Shown: positions 37,610-48,280 of the stretch, one piece after another
Numbering within the stretch: the stretch's first letter is position 1
Layout: each line of letters begins with the position of its first letter
Assembly (NCBI RefSeq): GCF_022921055.1
Contig: NZ_CP095067.1
Coordinates: forward strand, 83,289 to 147,288
Direction of reading: 5' to 3'
From: Hymenobacter volaticus
Lineage (GTDB): Bacteria > Bacteroidota > Bacteroidia > Cytophagales > Hymenobacteraceae
Length of the DNA: 64,000 nucleotides
Notes under the pieces: generated by a model
What the model saw: only the letters and a program-made list of their open reading frames with translations
Databases searched by the model: none
Told to the model about the DNA's origin: nothing
Program-made: the position numbers and the translations under genes

Positions 37610-38206
37610 ATGCAGATTCTGCACATCATTTCCAGCGCCCGCGGCGCCGACTCGTACAGCACGCAACTCAGCGAGGGCATCATCAACAAGTTGCTGGCTG
37701 CGCATCCCGGCAGTACGGTCGTCGTGCGCAACGTGGCCACCCAACCGTTTCCGCACCTCGAAGAAGCGCACTTGCAGGCATACTTCGCGCCCGCCGAAAG
37801 TCGCTCGCCTGAGCAGCAGCAGGCCGTACGCCACTCCGACGAAGCCATCGCCCAAGTGATGGCGGCCGACATCCTCGTGATTGGGGTTCCGTTCTATAAT
37901 TTCAGTATTCCTTCCTCGCTCAAGTCCTGGCTCGACCACCTCACGCGGGCAGGCATCACGTTCCGATATACGCCCAACGGCCCGGAGGGGCTTATCACGG
38001 GTAAGAAGGTGTACTTGGCCGTAGCAAGTGGCGGCATTTACTCGGAAGGGCCGATGCAAGCCTATGATTATGCTACACCCTATTTGCGCATTATATTAAG
38101 GTTCTTGGGCCTCACCGACGTTACCGTGGCCCGTGCCGAAGGCGTGAAGCTGCCGGAGTTCGAGCCCACAGCCTTGCAAAAGGGCCTCGATAGTGTAGCA
38201 GTATAA
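37610..38206 (+). CDS. azoR: FMN-dependent NADH-azoreductase-like flavodoxin-fold protein
   Basis: 198 residues from ATG at 37610 (MQILHIISSARGADSYSTQL). The flavodoxin-like fold binds FMN at the N-terminal SSARGADSYSTQLSEG loop, at GVPFYNFSIPSSLKSWLDHL (PMYNF-like FMN loop) and at VASGGIYSEG. Azoreductases of this type reduce azo compounds and quinones with NAD(P)H and protect against electrophiles. It is divergent from the HxlR regulator with two palindromic operators between, so repression by HxlR and release by electrophiles is likely. A hairpin follows the gene. Confidence 0.93.
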   Translation: MQILHIISSARGADSYSTQLSEGIINKLLAAHPGSTVVVRNVATQPFPHLEEAHLQAYFAPAESRSPEQQQAVRHSDEAIAQVMAADILVIGVPFYNFSIPSSLKSWLDHLTRAGITFRYTPNGPEGLITGKKVYLAVASGGIYSEGPMQAYDYATPYLRIILRFLGLTDVTVARAEGVKLPEFEPTALQKGLDSVAV

Positions 38207-38241
38207 AACAGAACGACCGCGCTGCATGCGGTCCGCAACTG

Positions 38242-38290
38242 GTCCCAGCAGTTACTCCCGCTAATTGGGGGCAGCTGTTGGGACTATTTC
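38242..38290 (+). terminator. Probable terminator after the azoreductase gene
   Basis: Ten-bp stem (38242-38251 GTCCCAGCAG with 38275-38284 CTGTTGGGAC, one G-U pair) followed by TATTTCTTTT, 36 bases after the stop codon. Confidence 0.5.
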
Positions 38291-38466
38291 TTTTAGCAAC
38301 TGCCTCCAATTCCCTTGTGAGCTCTCTTAGCAAGCCACGCTATTCGATTAGTAAGCGTTCCTTATGCTTTGAAAAAGCCAGTGAATTTTGAGTATTACTA
38401 TTTCATTACAGATCAGTACATTTATCATACTCCTCTTTAAAATTTCCATCTGAACTACTTGCATTC

Positions 38467-39063
38467 GTGAGCTCCTCTCTCCGGTTTTATGCTTCTTGGA
38501 CTGATGCTGCCTTGCTGGAAGCATTGGCAATGGATAACCGGGGGGCTTTCGCTGAAATATATGAGCGGTACTGGTATCGGGTGTTTGCGTTGGCCTACCG
38601 CAAGTTGAAATCGCGGGAAACAGCGGAAGAACTAGTTCAGGAACTGTTTGCTACCCTCTGGCACAAGCGGACCCAGCAGACCATTGAGCAGTTGGAGCAT
38701 TACTTACTGGTCGCAATCAACCGCCGGGTGATTGGCTACATTCGTGCCCACCGGATACGAACGCACTACGCCGATTACTGCCGCAACTTGCAAGTTGAAG
38801 AGACGCACGAAACCGAAGACACGCTGGCTGTTGCCGACTTGTCGGCCGCTTTCTTGCGGGGCGTAGAGCAACTGCCCGAGAAGTCGCGGGAAGTATTTCG
38901 TTTAAGTCGATTAGAGCACCAGTCGGTAGAGGAAATAGCTACCCGGCTTGACGTGACTCCCAAAGCAGTTGAATACCACCTAACCAAATCGTTGAAGTTG
39001 CTGCGCACGTACTTGCGAGAATTCCTTGTTGCGTTGCTGCCCCTTCTCTTTTTTATACGCTGA
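38467..39063 (+). CDS. RNA polymerase ECF sigma factor of a FecR/SusCD locus
   Basis: 198 residues starting at GTG 38467. Region 2: MDNRGAFAEIYERYWYRVFA, LKSRETAEELVQELFATLWH and HYLLVAINRRVIGYIRAHRI; region 4: LPEKSREVFRLSRLEHQSVE and EIATRLDVTPKAVEYHLTKS. A hydrophobic C-terminus (FLVALLPLLFFIR) is typical of Bacteroidota ECF factors in this setting. The order ECF sigma, FecR, SusC, SusD on one strand fits a cell-surface signalling system in which the sigma factor switches on the uptake genes. Confidence 0.94.
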   Translation: MSSSLRFYASWTDAALLEALAMDNRGAFAEIYERYWYRVFALAYRKLKSRETAEELVQELFATLWHKRTQQTIEQLEHYLLVAINRRVIGYIRAHRIRTHYADYCRNLQVEETHETEDTLAVADLSAAFLRGVEQLPEKSREVFRLSRLEHQSVEEIATRLDVTPKAVEYHLTKSLKLLRTYLREFLVALLPLLFFIR

Positions 39064-39188
39064 AAAGCGGCCGTGTAGCAGGCGTATGTCGCCTAAAGCA
39101 AAAGTTTGAAAAAATTTGGCCTGCTCTTTTAGGGGTAAGTCCGAGGTAAGCGTCTTCCTTTTTAGACGCCAACCTTCGGGCTATTGCT

Positions 39189-40235
39189 ATGACGGAAGTT
39201 GAATTCGAAGACATGCTCCAGCGTTACCTCGACGGCACCAGCCGGCCAGGTGAGCGTGAGTTAATCGAGCAGTGGAGCAATCAACTCGGAGCACCAGAAA
39301 ATTTGACCCTACCTCGTGGTGAACACGACCAGGTGCGGGCGGCCATGTGGCGCCAGATTGAGCATCTTACGCAAGAAGACAACAAGAGCCTAGCCGATTC
39401 CAGTCGCGTTCTACGGCATCCCGCCTCTTTCTTCCAAACGCCGGTGGTACGCTGGGCCGCCATGGTTTTGCTGCTGGTCGGGGTGGCGTTGGCAGTACTG
39501 CTGCCTCGTAAGTGGCAATCGGCAACATCAGCTACTATGGCTGCAACCAACTGGGTGCAGCACCACAATGCCGGCAACCAAGTACAAGTATTTACCCTGG
39601 TTGACAGCAGCCGCATTACCCTATACCCAGGCAGTAGCATTCAGTACAAAGCTAGCTTGGCGGGTCCGCGCCGGGAAGTTAAACTGAACGGCGAAGCTTT
39701 TTTCCAGGTAGCGAAAAATCCGACCCGGCCCTTTCTCGTCTACACCGACCAGCTCGTGACAACGGTGCTAGGCACTAGCTTCCGTGTGAGAGCCTACGTA
39801 GGCCGAACCAATGAGGTAGCCGTGCACGAAGGACGCGTATCCGTCCAACTACGCCGGGGAGCACAGCTAAGCGCCACACCCGTACAACCGGCTGCTAAGG
39901 GCGTGGTATTGCTGCCTAACCAGCGAGTAGCCTATTCTGCTTTAGCGCCGCGCCCGCTGCGTAAGAAGCTAGTCTCGAACCCAATAGTTCTCGCCCCGCA
40001 GGCCTTTACATTCGAGAAGCAGCCCGTTAGCAAGGTATTGGAGTCGCTGGAAAAAGCGTACGGGGTCGATATTCTTTACGACCGAGACAAGCTTGCTGAC
40101 TGTACCATCACGGTTACTTTTTATCAAGAGTCGCTCTACGAGAAGTTGGACATGCTTAGTCAAGCACTTGGCGCCAGCTATTCCCCCGCCGATAACGCCC
40201 AAATTCAATTTCACAGTAATGGCTGCGCGCCATAA
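39189..40235 (+). CDS. FecR family anti-sigma factor
   Basis: 348 residues. Cytoplasmic N-terminal part (FEDMLQRYLDGTSRPGEREL) that binds the sigma factor, one membrane span (VVRWAAMVLLLVGVALAVLL, ~residues 80-102), then the periplasmic FecR domain (VDSSRITLYPGSSIQYKASL, REVKLNGEAFFQVAKN, VTTVLGTSFRVRAYVG) and a C-terminal DUF4974-like domain (VSKVLESLEKAYGVDILYDR). It holds the sigma factor until the SusC STN domain signals substrate at the surface. It starts 125 bases after the sigma gene and 155 bases before susC. Confidence 0.94.
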   Translation: MTEVEFEDMLQRYLDGTSRPGERELIEQWSNQLGAPENLTLPRGEHDQVRAAMWRQIEHLTQEDNKSLADSSRVLRHPASFFQTPVVRWAAMVLLLVGVALAVLLPRKWQSATSATMAATNWVQHHNAGNQVQVFTLVDSSRITLYPGSSIQYKASLAGPRREVKLNGEAFFQVAKNPTRPFLVYTDQLVTTVLGTSFRVRAYVGRTNEVAVHEGRVSVQLRRGAQLSATPVQPAAKGVVLLPNQRVAYSALAPRPLRKKLVSNPIVLAPQAFTFEKQPVSKVLESLEKAYGVDILYDRDKLADCTITVTFYQESLYEKLDMLSQALGASYSPADNAQIQFHSNGCAP

Positions 40236-40390
40236 GCCTTGCGTGTAGCCAGCAATAGCGTCTTGCTTTTCCTTTTTCTTGTCTGAACGGCACTGCACCT
40301 CACTAACGAGTAAGCTGCCCGAAACTGCGTTTACAACAAGCATAAAAAAACCGCTTTTTTCCTATTCCCCACCGCAATCGTTTTCTGAGT

Positions 40391-43300
40391 ATGAAAAACC
40401 GCTTACTTTTTCCTAGGCGTTTTGGGTATCCATTGCGGGTACTAGCGCTTCAGTCTGCTTTAGCCCTACCGCTGACTGCCGTCGCCATTGGCCGCCCAGC
40501 TACAGCGCAGCAAGTTGTTTTGGAACAGCACATTACGTTTCAGGCAGAATCCCAGACTATAGAATCGGTGCTAGATCAGTTGGGGAAACAGCTGAATGTG
40601 CACTTCGTTTACAGCCCGCAACTCATCGGCTCGGATCGGCGGGTAAGCTTGCGCGTCACGGATAAACCGCTGGAGCAGGTACTCAATGAGCTATTAGCGC
40701 CGCGCAAAACGCAGTACGAAGTGCGCAAAGGACGGGTGATATTAAGCCAGGTGCGGCCCGATGCCAGCGCCGCCGACGTACCCGTATCCGGCCGCGTAAC
40801 GCAGGGCAAAGGCCAGGGGCTACCCGGGGTGACTGTGGTCGTGAAAGGCACCACCCAGGGCACTACGACCGATGCGGATGGCAATTTCTCGATGACAGTA
40901 CCCGCGGGCAGTGTGCTGCAATTCAGCTTTATCGGCTTCAACCCGAAGGAGGTTACCGTGCAGGAGGCCACCACGGGGCTCGAAGTTGCCTTGCAGGAAA
41001 ACAGCCAGTCCCTGGATAACGTGGTGGTCATCGGCTATGGCAGTCTCGATAAAAAAGAGGTGACTAGCACGGTTACCCACGTCGACAGCCGGGATCTGTT
41101 GACGGTAGGCGCCATCAACCCGCTTACCGCCCTGCAAGGCAAGGTAGCGGGCCTTACCATCGCCAACGGCTCGGCCGCTGATCCGAACTCACAGCCTAGC
41201 ATTCAGCTGCGGGGCGTCTCGTCGCGCAACGCTGGACTAGGCCCGCTCATCGTAATCAATGGCGTGCCTGGGGCAATTTGGAAAACATCAACCAGAACGA
41301 CATCGAGTCCATTGACGTGCTCAAGGGCGGCGCGGCCTCGGCTATCTACGGCACGCGCGGCAGCAACGGCGTGATTGTGGTGACCACGAAGAAAGGAACA
41401 AAAGAGAATAGGCTCGACTATAATGCTTACACGACGTTCGACTACGCGACGCTGCAGCCCGAAGTGCTTTCCGCCGATGAATTCCTAGCCCAGCAGCGCG
41501 GCACGGATTACGGTGCTAAAACGAATTGGCAGAAGGAACTTACCCGTAGCTACGCCTTCGCGCAGAAGCACTCTCTTAGTGCGTCAGGGGGCACGGAAAA
41601 CAGCAATTACCGGGCTACCGTCGATTACCGCAATGCCGAGGGTATTGATGTGCGCTCGGGCCGCCAGGAATATGGCGCGCGCGTTTCTCTGAACCACAAT
41701 GCGCCAAGCAAGCTCTATTCCCTTGGGCTGAACTTCGCCCCACGATACGTTAATATCCGCAACGCCGACTATGGCAGCTTCGAGCAGGGACTAACGCTGA
41801 ACCCGACGATTCCGGTGCGGGATCCGAATGATCCAACGCGGTACAACACGATTCAAAGCGGGTTTGATGGCCGTTTCAACCCAGCAGAACGGCTGCAAAC
41901 GGAATTGAGCGGTACGGAAGGTAAAATCCTAAACTATGACGGCACTTTTAAGCTGAACATTCTGCCGACGCTGAGCACGCAGGTTACATTCGGGCAGTTT
42001 ACCACCGACAATTTCGAATTCTTTTTCCGGCCTTCTACCTCCACGTTTGCCGCGCAGAATGAGGGAGGAATGAACTCCGCTCGGCGTAATTACCGACGCA
42101 GTGACCAACGCAGCCTGGAGTGGATTGGCAACTATTCCCTCGACGTGCAAGATCATTCCTTGCAGGCTTTAGCCGGGTATTCGTACCAATACTTTACGTC
42201 CGAAGGCAACGAGATTTACAACCGTGATTTTCCGTCCGATGCCCTGACGTACAACAACATTGGCACCGGATTATACGGGCAGATAGCCGGCCGCAACGAT
42301 GTGCGCAGCTACAAGGATGACTCCAAGCTGATTGCCTTTTTCGGTCGCGTCAACTATTCGTTTAAAGACAAGTACCTCATGTCCGCCAGCTTGCGCCGCG
42401 AGGGCTCAACCAAGTTTGGCACCAGCAACAAGTGGGGTAATTTCCCGGCGGCGTCCGTGGGTTGGCGCATCGGGGCAGAACCCTTTATGGCCGGTCAGGA
42501 CTGGATAAACGAGTTGAAGCTGCGGGCCGACTATGGCGTGACGGGCAACCAAGATTTCGGCAATTACCGTTCGCTTCTTACCTACACCGGGTTCGGGTAT
42601 TACATGTTTAATGGCACGTACTACCAAGTGTACGGGCCCAACCAAAACCTCAATGATAACCTGCGCTGGGAACAAGCGCAGAGCTTCAACATAGGGTTGG
42701 ATTTTGCCCTCTTCAATAGCAAGCTTACGGGCAGCGTAAACTATTATACCCGGCGCAACAAAGACCTGCTAGGCAACTACGATGTGCCAATAGCGCCTAA
42801 CACGCAAACCCAAACGTATGCCAACGTGGGCAGCTTGGACAATTCGGGCGTAGAAGTGCAGCTAAATGCGCCGATCATCAGCAAGCCGAATTTCCAATAC
42901 GCCATTTCCTTTGCGGGGGCAACCAACGGCAACCAGTTCGTTTCCTTTTCCAACAACACCTACCAGGGCCAACCCTTTCAGTACGTGGTCGGCCTGCCTT
43001 CCCCCGGCTCGCCTGGCACTGCGCAGCGTCTGGAAGAAGGCCAGCGCGTCGGCTCGTTCTACATGCTGAAGTCGGCTGGGGTTGACGACGGCGGACGCCT
43101 GCTGGTGTATACCAAGGATGGCAACATCGTGCCGGGTAACCAGGCAACTCTTGACGACCGGCAAGTGGTGGGCAATGGCTTGCCGAAGTACACGCTAAGC
43201 CTGGGCAATACGTTCACCTACAAGAACTTTGACGCGTCGGTTTTCTTTCGGAGCGTGTTGGGATTTGATGTGTTCAACACCCGGGCGTTCTACATCGGCA

Positions 43301-43671
43301 CCCCGGCAACGCAATCCAACGCCAACGTGCTGACTTCGGCTTACGATGGCAGTAAGTACGCCAAGCTCACCAATAGTGTAACCACCAATGTGCTGTCCGA
43401 CTACTTCCTGGAGCGGGGCGACTTTGTGAAGCTGGACAACGTGAGTTTAGGTTATACTTTCCAATTCACGTCGAAGTACGCCCGCTCGTTGCGCCTGTAC
43501 GCCGCGGCCAAGAACGTCCTGACGGTAACGGGCTACAGCGGTGGTGACCCCGATATCATCCCCATCAACGGGTTGTATCCGGGTATCCCCACCAATTCCG
43601 ACAACAATGGTACCCGCCAGTACTACCCTTCTACTACGCAGGTCCTGTTTGGCCTTCAGTTCGGTCTCTAA
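40391..43671 (+). CDS. SusC-like TonB-dependent outer-membrane transporter with STN domain, frameshifted in this sequence
   Basis: About 1,090 residues when one base is restored. Signal peptide; STN domain (ITFQAESQTIESVLDQLGKQ to QYEVRKGRVILSQ) that touches the FecR protein; carboxypeptidase-like domain (VSGRVTQGKGQGLPGVTVVV, TTDADGNFSMTVPAG); plug (VVVIGYGSLDKKEVTSTVTH); barrel ending TTQVLFGLQFGL. The plug frame breaks at the G4 run 41270-41273; one extra G restores INGVPGGNLENINQNDIESI and DVLKGGAASAIYG. It imports an oligosaccharide or other large substrate with the SusD lipoprotein, powered by TonB. The substrate cannot be told. Confidence 0.92.
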
Positions 43672-43690
43672 ACGCCTCTCTCTGCATCCT

Positions 43691-45396
43691 ATGAAATCTA
43701 TCAAAACGTACGCCGGCCTTACGGCGGCACTGGTACTTGCTGGGCTAAGCAGCTGCACGGACCTGGACGAAACCCTGTACGACCGCACGACGGCCGACAA
43801 CTTTCTGCAAACTAAAAATGACGTGTACCGGGTTTTTCTGCGCACGTTCGAGCACGGCTACAACACCATCCAAGGGGCGCCCTATCAGTTGCAGGAACTA
43901 AGCGCCGATCAGCTGATGACGCCTAACCGGGAGGGCGACTGGTTTGATGGCGGGCAGTATGCACGGGCTCACTACCATACTTGGACGATACAGGAAGGCT
44001 ACATCAACGACACCTGGACGCTGCTCAATCAGGGCATCGTTTTAGCCACGAACTCCCTGGAGGATATCCAGGCTCTTGATCCGGCCCGATTTAATCTGCC
44101 TGTGGCGGAGCAAAAGCAGCTCATTGCGGAACTGCGCGTTATGCGGGCCTGGTATCATCTGCGCTTACTCGACCTGTTCCGCAATATTCAGCTTGTTACG
44201 AAAGTAAAAGGCGAAAAAATAGGTCCGGCGCAGTCGACGCCCCAAGAAGCTTACGCCTTCATTGAAACGGAGCTGAAGGAGGCACTGCCCGACTTGCTGG
44301 CGAAAGGAGACCAAGGTACCGCGCAGTTTCAAGGGCGTTGGACCAAGGCAGGCGCGGCCGCACTGCTCGGTCGCCTATACTTGAATGCCAACGTGTACAT
44401 CGGCCAAGACCACTACGCTGATTGCGCAACGGTGTGTCAGGATATCATCAGCGGTAAATACGGCTCCTATGCTGTTGAGAGCCGCTGGGATGCCCCCTTC
44501 GACTGGAACAATGATCAGTCGTCGGAAACTATTTTTGCCTTCCCAGGCTCGTTTGGCCGCTCGCACTGGCAGTACGAGGGGGTATGTACTTCTGGGGCCT
44601 TCCCTACAACGTGCCGATCCGCTACATGGGCTTCACGGACTTCGGCAGCGGCAACCCCCGGTATGCGTTGCAGCCGGGCCACGACGTCGATAACCGGGAG
44701 TACCCCTTCGTGCAGGGCAAGCCTTTCGTTAAGTTTCAGAAGTACGCCGATGATGTGCGCTTACCCAACTACAAGAACCTGGGCAACAGCAAGCGCGAAG
44801 GCATGTTCTTGCAAGGCTACCTCACTTACAACAACAACAGGGATACCGTCAAGAGTACCCGCGGCTACACGCTGTACTTGCGCGACCAAGTAGGGTTGTT
44901 TAAGTACACCAAGCCCAACCAGGTGCTGGCCAACAAAACGTCGGACATGAACAACGCCGACCAGAACTCGGGCATCTTCATGGTGAAGTATCCGTTCTAT
45001 CCATCTACTGACCCCAATAAGATAGAGGCGGACTACGCCGAAATCCGCTTGGCGGAAATAGTGTATATGCTGGCCGAGTGCAAGTTCCGGGCCGGTGACC
45101 GCGCAACTGCGGCGCAGCTGCTCAATACGGTACGCCGCCGCAATTATCCCGCAAACTCGGCTAGCCTGTATCCGGCCGGAGGTGCTACCCTCACCGAGCA
45201 GGAAATGCTCGACGAGTGGGGCCGCGAATTCATCGGGGAAGGCCGCCGGCGCATCGACCTTATTCGGTTCGGTAAATTCAACACCAGTACCTGGTGGGAT
45301 AAAGCGGCCGATGCCGACGACCACACGAAGATCTACCCTATTCCGCTCAATGCGCTAAATGTTTCCCCGCAGCTCGTTCAAAACCCGGGGTACTAG
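43691..45396 (+). CDS. SusD-like outer-membrane lipoprotein, frameshifted in this sequence
   Basis: About 569 residues when one base is restored. Lipoprotein signal (LTAALVLAGLSSCTDLDE, Cys near residue 22), then the SusD fold of TPR-like helices (LIAELRVMRAWYHLRLLDLF) and the C-terminal RagB/SusD part (VRRRNYPANSAS, WGREFIGEGRRRIDLIRFGK, YPIPLNALNVSPQLVQNPGY). The frame breaks in the G5 run 44578-44582; one added G gives YEGGMYFWGLPYNVPIRYMG. Start ATG 43691 lies 19 bases after susC. It forms the lid of the SusC barrel and captures substrate at the cell surface. Confidence 0.92.
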
Positions 45397-45590
45397 CTTA
45401 ATGTGTCATCCTAGAAGCTTAGGGTTACACTCTTGACAAGCAGTATTCAAAGCTGCAGACTTGCAAGGAAGTAGCATAAACTGCATAGAAACCTTGATGC
45501 AGGCTATATGCCGCTCGATATTGCGGTAGGGGGCATGTCTCACGTACCTGCACTATACCGCGCTACTGCAGTTAGCTGAACGCATTAAGT

Positions 45591-45625
45591 AAAAGGGCAG
45601 TACCATCGGGTACTGCCCTTTTTTT
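45591..45625 (+). terminator. Intrinsic terminator of the SusCD operon
   Basis: 14-bp perfect stem (45591-45604 with 45609-45622), 4-base loop and a T7 run (45619-45625), about 195 bases after the susD-like stop codon. Confidence 0.9.
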
Positions 45626-45723
45626 ATTGGAGTTGGAGTAGCCGTTAACTCTAAGGTAAGCAGCACTTCGAGCTTGGGGTCGAGAGGTGAAATCTGGCTT
45701 GCTTTACCTGAAGTCACCTTACT

Positions 45724-46628
45724 TTGGTAGGGATACCCATTTCTACTTCGCCCATCGTGCATCAAATCAAACCTTCCTCTCAAGACGTGCCGAGCTATGC
45801 CCTGTCGCCGCTGGCTAGGGCAGGGGTACTGGTGCGCGACTTTCAGCAACCCATGCTTACCGATGAGCATGACAGTGCCACCCCGCACCGCGATGCGCAT
45901 TACTTACTGGTAGTCCTCATCGAGGGTGAGCTGCAACTCAACCTCGACTTCGAGTTGGTTGCTCTACGAGGGCCTGTGCTGGCGCTTGTTTGCCCCGGCC
46001 AAGTGCATCAACTGCTTCGCGCCGACAATCCTCGGGCTGGGGTATCAGTTTCGAGCCGAGCTTGCTGGAGGCTGATTTTCAATTGATATTAGAACAAGGC
46101 CTCAGTCAGCCATACGCCTTGGACACTCAGAGTCCTTTTTACGCACGGGTTGTTGCGCTGCTGTCTTTGTTGACCGATTGCCAAGCGGACTTGGCCAACG
46201 CCTACAGTGGGCGTACCCTGCAAACGCTGTTCATAACCCTTCTCAGCTTGGTGGCCGGGCAACTAACGCCAGATTCAGCGGCTGTTCCCGCACGGGAAGG
46301 CCGTGGCCCCCAAATTGAACGAGCCTTTCAGCAGTTGCTGCGGCAGCACTACGCGCAGTGGAAACAGCCGGCGCAGTACGCGGCAGCCCTGAACATAACG
46401 GTAGCCCACCTCAACGATACAGTCAAGGCCCTGACGGGTACATCCGTGTCGGCGCACTTACAGCAGCGGGCAATTCTTGAAGCCAAACGGTTGCTAGGCT
46501 TCACCGACCGGAGCGTGAAGGAAATAGGCTACGCGCTTGGCTACGACGAGCCGGTGTACTTCGGTAAGCTATTTAAGAAGGTAACGGGCTTGACGCCGCA
46601 GCAGTTTCGGTACCAATTCCGCGATTAA
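45724..46628 (+). CDS. AraC family regulator, frameshifted in this sequence
   Basis: About 300 residues when one base is restored. The N-terminal cupin-like effector domain (HYLLVVLIEGELQLNLDFEL, VLALVCPGQVHQLLRAD) breaks near 46034-46042, inside CTCGGGCTGGGG; adding one G gives (R-G-W or A-G) GISFEPSLLEADFQLIL. The C-terminus has the AraC double helix-turn-helix (PAQYAAALNITVAHLNDTVK and SVKEIGYALGYDEPVYFGKL, then FKKVTGLTPQQFRYQF). The start is uncertain: TTG 45724 or GTG 45757. It lies after the SusCD terminator and before the IMPase-like and NmrA-like genes on the same strand. Confidence 0.85.
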
Positions 46629-46711
46629 GACTAGCATTACCGCCTGTAAGCCTACTTTCGTGCGTCGTGTTCCCGTTTCCTTTGCAGCATCAACTACCGT
46701 TTCTTGCTGTT

Positions 46712-47521
46712 ATGTCAACGCCCCTCAACACCCCAATCATTCTAGAGGCCGTCCGCCTCGCCGGCAACCTGTTCTTGTCTGAATTTCGCCACTCGGCCAT
46801 CCCCCAAAATATGGCTGCCTTTAGTGAGCAGCTGGCCAATATAGAAAGCCGCTGCTTGGCCACTTTACAAGGTCACCTGGCCGCCGACTTCCCTGCCACT
46901 CCCTGGCTATCGGCCGACTTTCCGGAACTGGCAGCCGGCGAGCAGTCAGCCCCGCCCGAGTACTGGCTTTGCGATGCAATGGACGGCGCCATTCAGTACC
47001 TGCAGCATTTGCCCGGCTGGACGATCAATCTGGTGCTGGTGCGTGCTGGGCAGCCGTACTTTGCGGCCATCTACGACCCGCTGAGCAAAGAACTATTCTG
47101 GGCTCAAGCCGACGGTGGCGCTTTTGTCAATGAAACGCCCCTGCGCCCTAGCACCAAACGTGACGCAGCAATTACCGTGGCCGTGTTCGAGCATTCGCAT
47201 GGCTTAGCGGAAGACCCCGGCCTGCTGGCCCGCGTTAGCCTCGGCATCACCGACCTGCTGCGCACGTTTGGGGTGGTGCGCAATTATGGACCGCATGGTT
47301 TGCAATTGGCCTACGTTGGGGCCGGGCGGCTCGACGTCTTCTACCAAGAGGGGCGCGACGTGGAAAACTGGCTGCCGGGCCTGCTTATCGCCCGCGAAGC
47401 CGGAGCCGATGTGGTCACCGCCGACGGCCAGCCCTGGCACTGGGAGGCCGATAGCTTATTGGTAACGGCTCCCGGCTTAGCAACCCAATTTCAGCAGTCG
47501 CGGATTGCTGCCACAATGTAA
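46712..47521 (+). CDS. Inositol monophosphatase family protein with altered metal motif
   Basis: 269 residues from ATG at 46712 (MSTPLNTPIILEAVRLAGNL). The IMPase fold is visible: the first metal motif WLCDAMDGAIQYLQHLPGWT (DPxDGT-like, with both Asp kept) and the later YVGAGRLDVFYQEGRDVENW before LLIAREAGADVVTADG. The family's usual WDxAAG signature reads NWLPG here, so the Asp that binds the third metal is missing. It may be an inactive or altered phosphatase. It is 84 bases after the AraC gene and 15 bases before the NmrA-like gene, so these three may form an operon. Confidence 0.82.
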   Translation: MSTPLNTPIILEAVRLAGNLFLSEFRHSAIPQNMAAFSEQLANIESRCLATLQGHLAADFPATPWLSADFPELAAGEQSAPPEYWLCDAMDGAIQYLQHLPGWTINLVLVRAGQPYFAAIYDPLSKELFWAQADGGAFVNETPLRPSTKRDAAITVAVFEHSHGLAEDPGLLARVSLGITDLLRTFGVVRNYGPHGLQLAYVGAGRLDVFYQEGRDVENWLPGLLIAREAGADVVTADGQPWHWEADSLLVTAPGLATQFQQSRIAATM

Positions 47522-47536
47522 TCCGGTCGCTATACC

Positions 47537-48163
47537 ATGCATATCACTGTTATTGGCGCCTCGTCGGGGGTAGGGTTGCTGACTGTACAGCAGGCTCTGG
47601 CCAAGGGTCACTATGTTACCACCCTTTCGCGCACAACGGGCACGCTGCCCAACCATCCGCGTCTGACCAAAGCAATTGGCAGCGCTACCTCCGCCGCCGA
47701 CTTGGGCCGGGTGTTGGCCGGGGCTGAGGCGGTGCTTGTCACCGTGGGTACCACCAAAAAGAATGCGACTCCGCTTTTCACTGACACGGCCCGGGCGCTG
47801 CTAGAGGCTACGGCTTCCGCCCCACTAACCGCGCCCGTGCTGGTGCTCACCGGCTTCGGTGCCGGAGCCAGCGCCGCCTTCCTGGGTTGGTTTATGCGGC
47901 TGGTTATTCAGTTGTTTCTTAAGCAGGAGTACATCGATAAAACCCGGCTAGAGGAAATGCTCACGCACAGCAGTCTGCAATGGGAAATAGTACGGCCCGG
48001 TATACTGACTAATGACCCCCAAACGGGCACTTACCGCGTGCTACCTAACTTGACATCTGGTATGAAAGTCGGTAAAATAGCCCGCGCCGACGTGGCCGAC
48101 TTCCTCCTGCGCCAGGCCGAGCACCCCACTTTCCTCCATCAGTACCCAGCGCTGACCAACTAA
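47537..48163 (+). CDS. NAD(P)H-binding NmrA/SDR-like protein
   Basis: 208 residues. Atypical short-chain dehydrogenase of the flavin-reductase/NmrA type: cofactor loop VIGASSGVGLLTVQQALAKG (residues ~5-24), AEAVLVTVGTTK, VLVLTGFGAGASAAF, and WEIVRPGILTNDPQTGTYRV. It lacks the YxxxK pair at the usual place, as in other members that act as epimerases, reductases or redox sensors. It starts 15 bases after the IMPase-like gene stop, implying co-transcription. Confidence 0.88.
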   Translation: MHITVIGASSGVGLLTVQQALAKGHYVTTLSRTTGTLPNHPRLTKAIGSATSAADLGRVLAGAEAVLVTVGTTKKNATPLFTDTARALLEATASAPLTAPVLVLTGFGAGASAAFLGWFMRLVIQLFLKQEYIDKTRLEEMLTHSSLQWEIVRPGILTNDPQTGTYRVLPNLTSGMKVGKIARADVADFLLRQAEHPTFLHQYPALTN

Positions 48164-48280
48164 CTAGTTGCCTCTGAGCTTTGAACATCCGCAGTCGTTT
48201 GCTTGGCTGTTCAAGAGCAAAACCAGCTTCTCCACTGGGATTCCGGCAGTCGTTCCACTACGGTCATTCCTCCGACCACC

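Noticed and set aside
41270..44582. Phase variation of SusC/SusD by G-tract slippage
   Set aside because: Tracts are only 4-5 bases and the same defect is seen in cytoplasmic regulators, so sequencing error explains it better.
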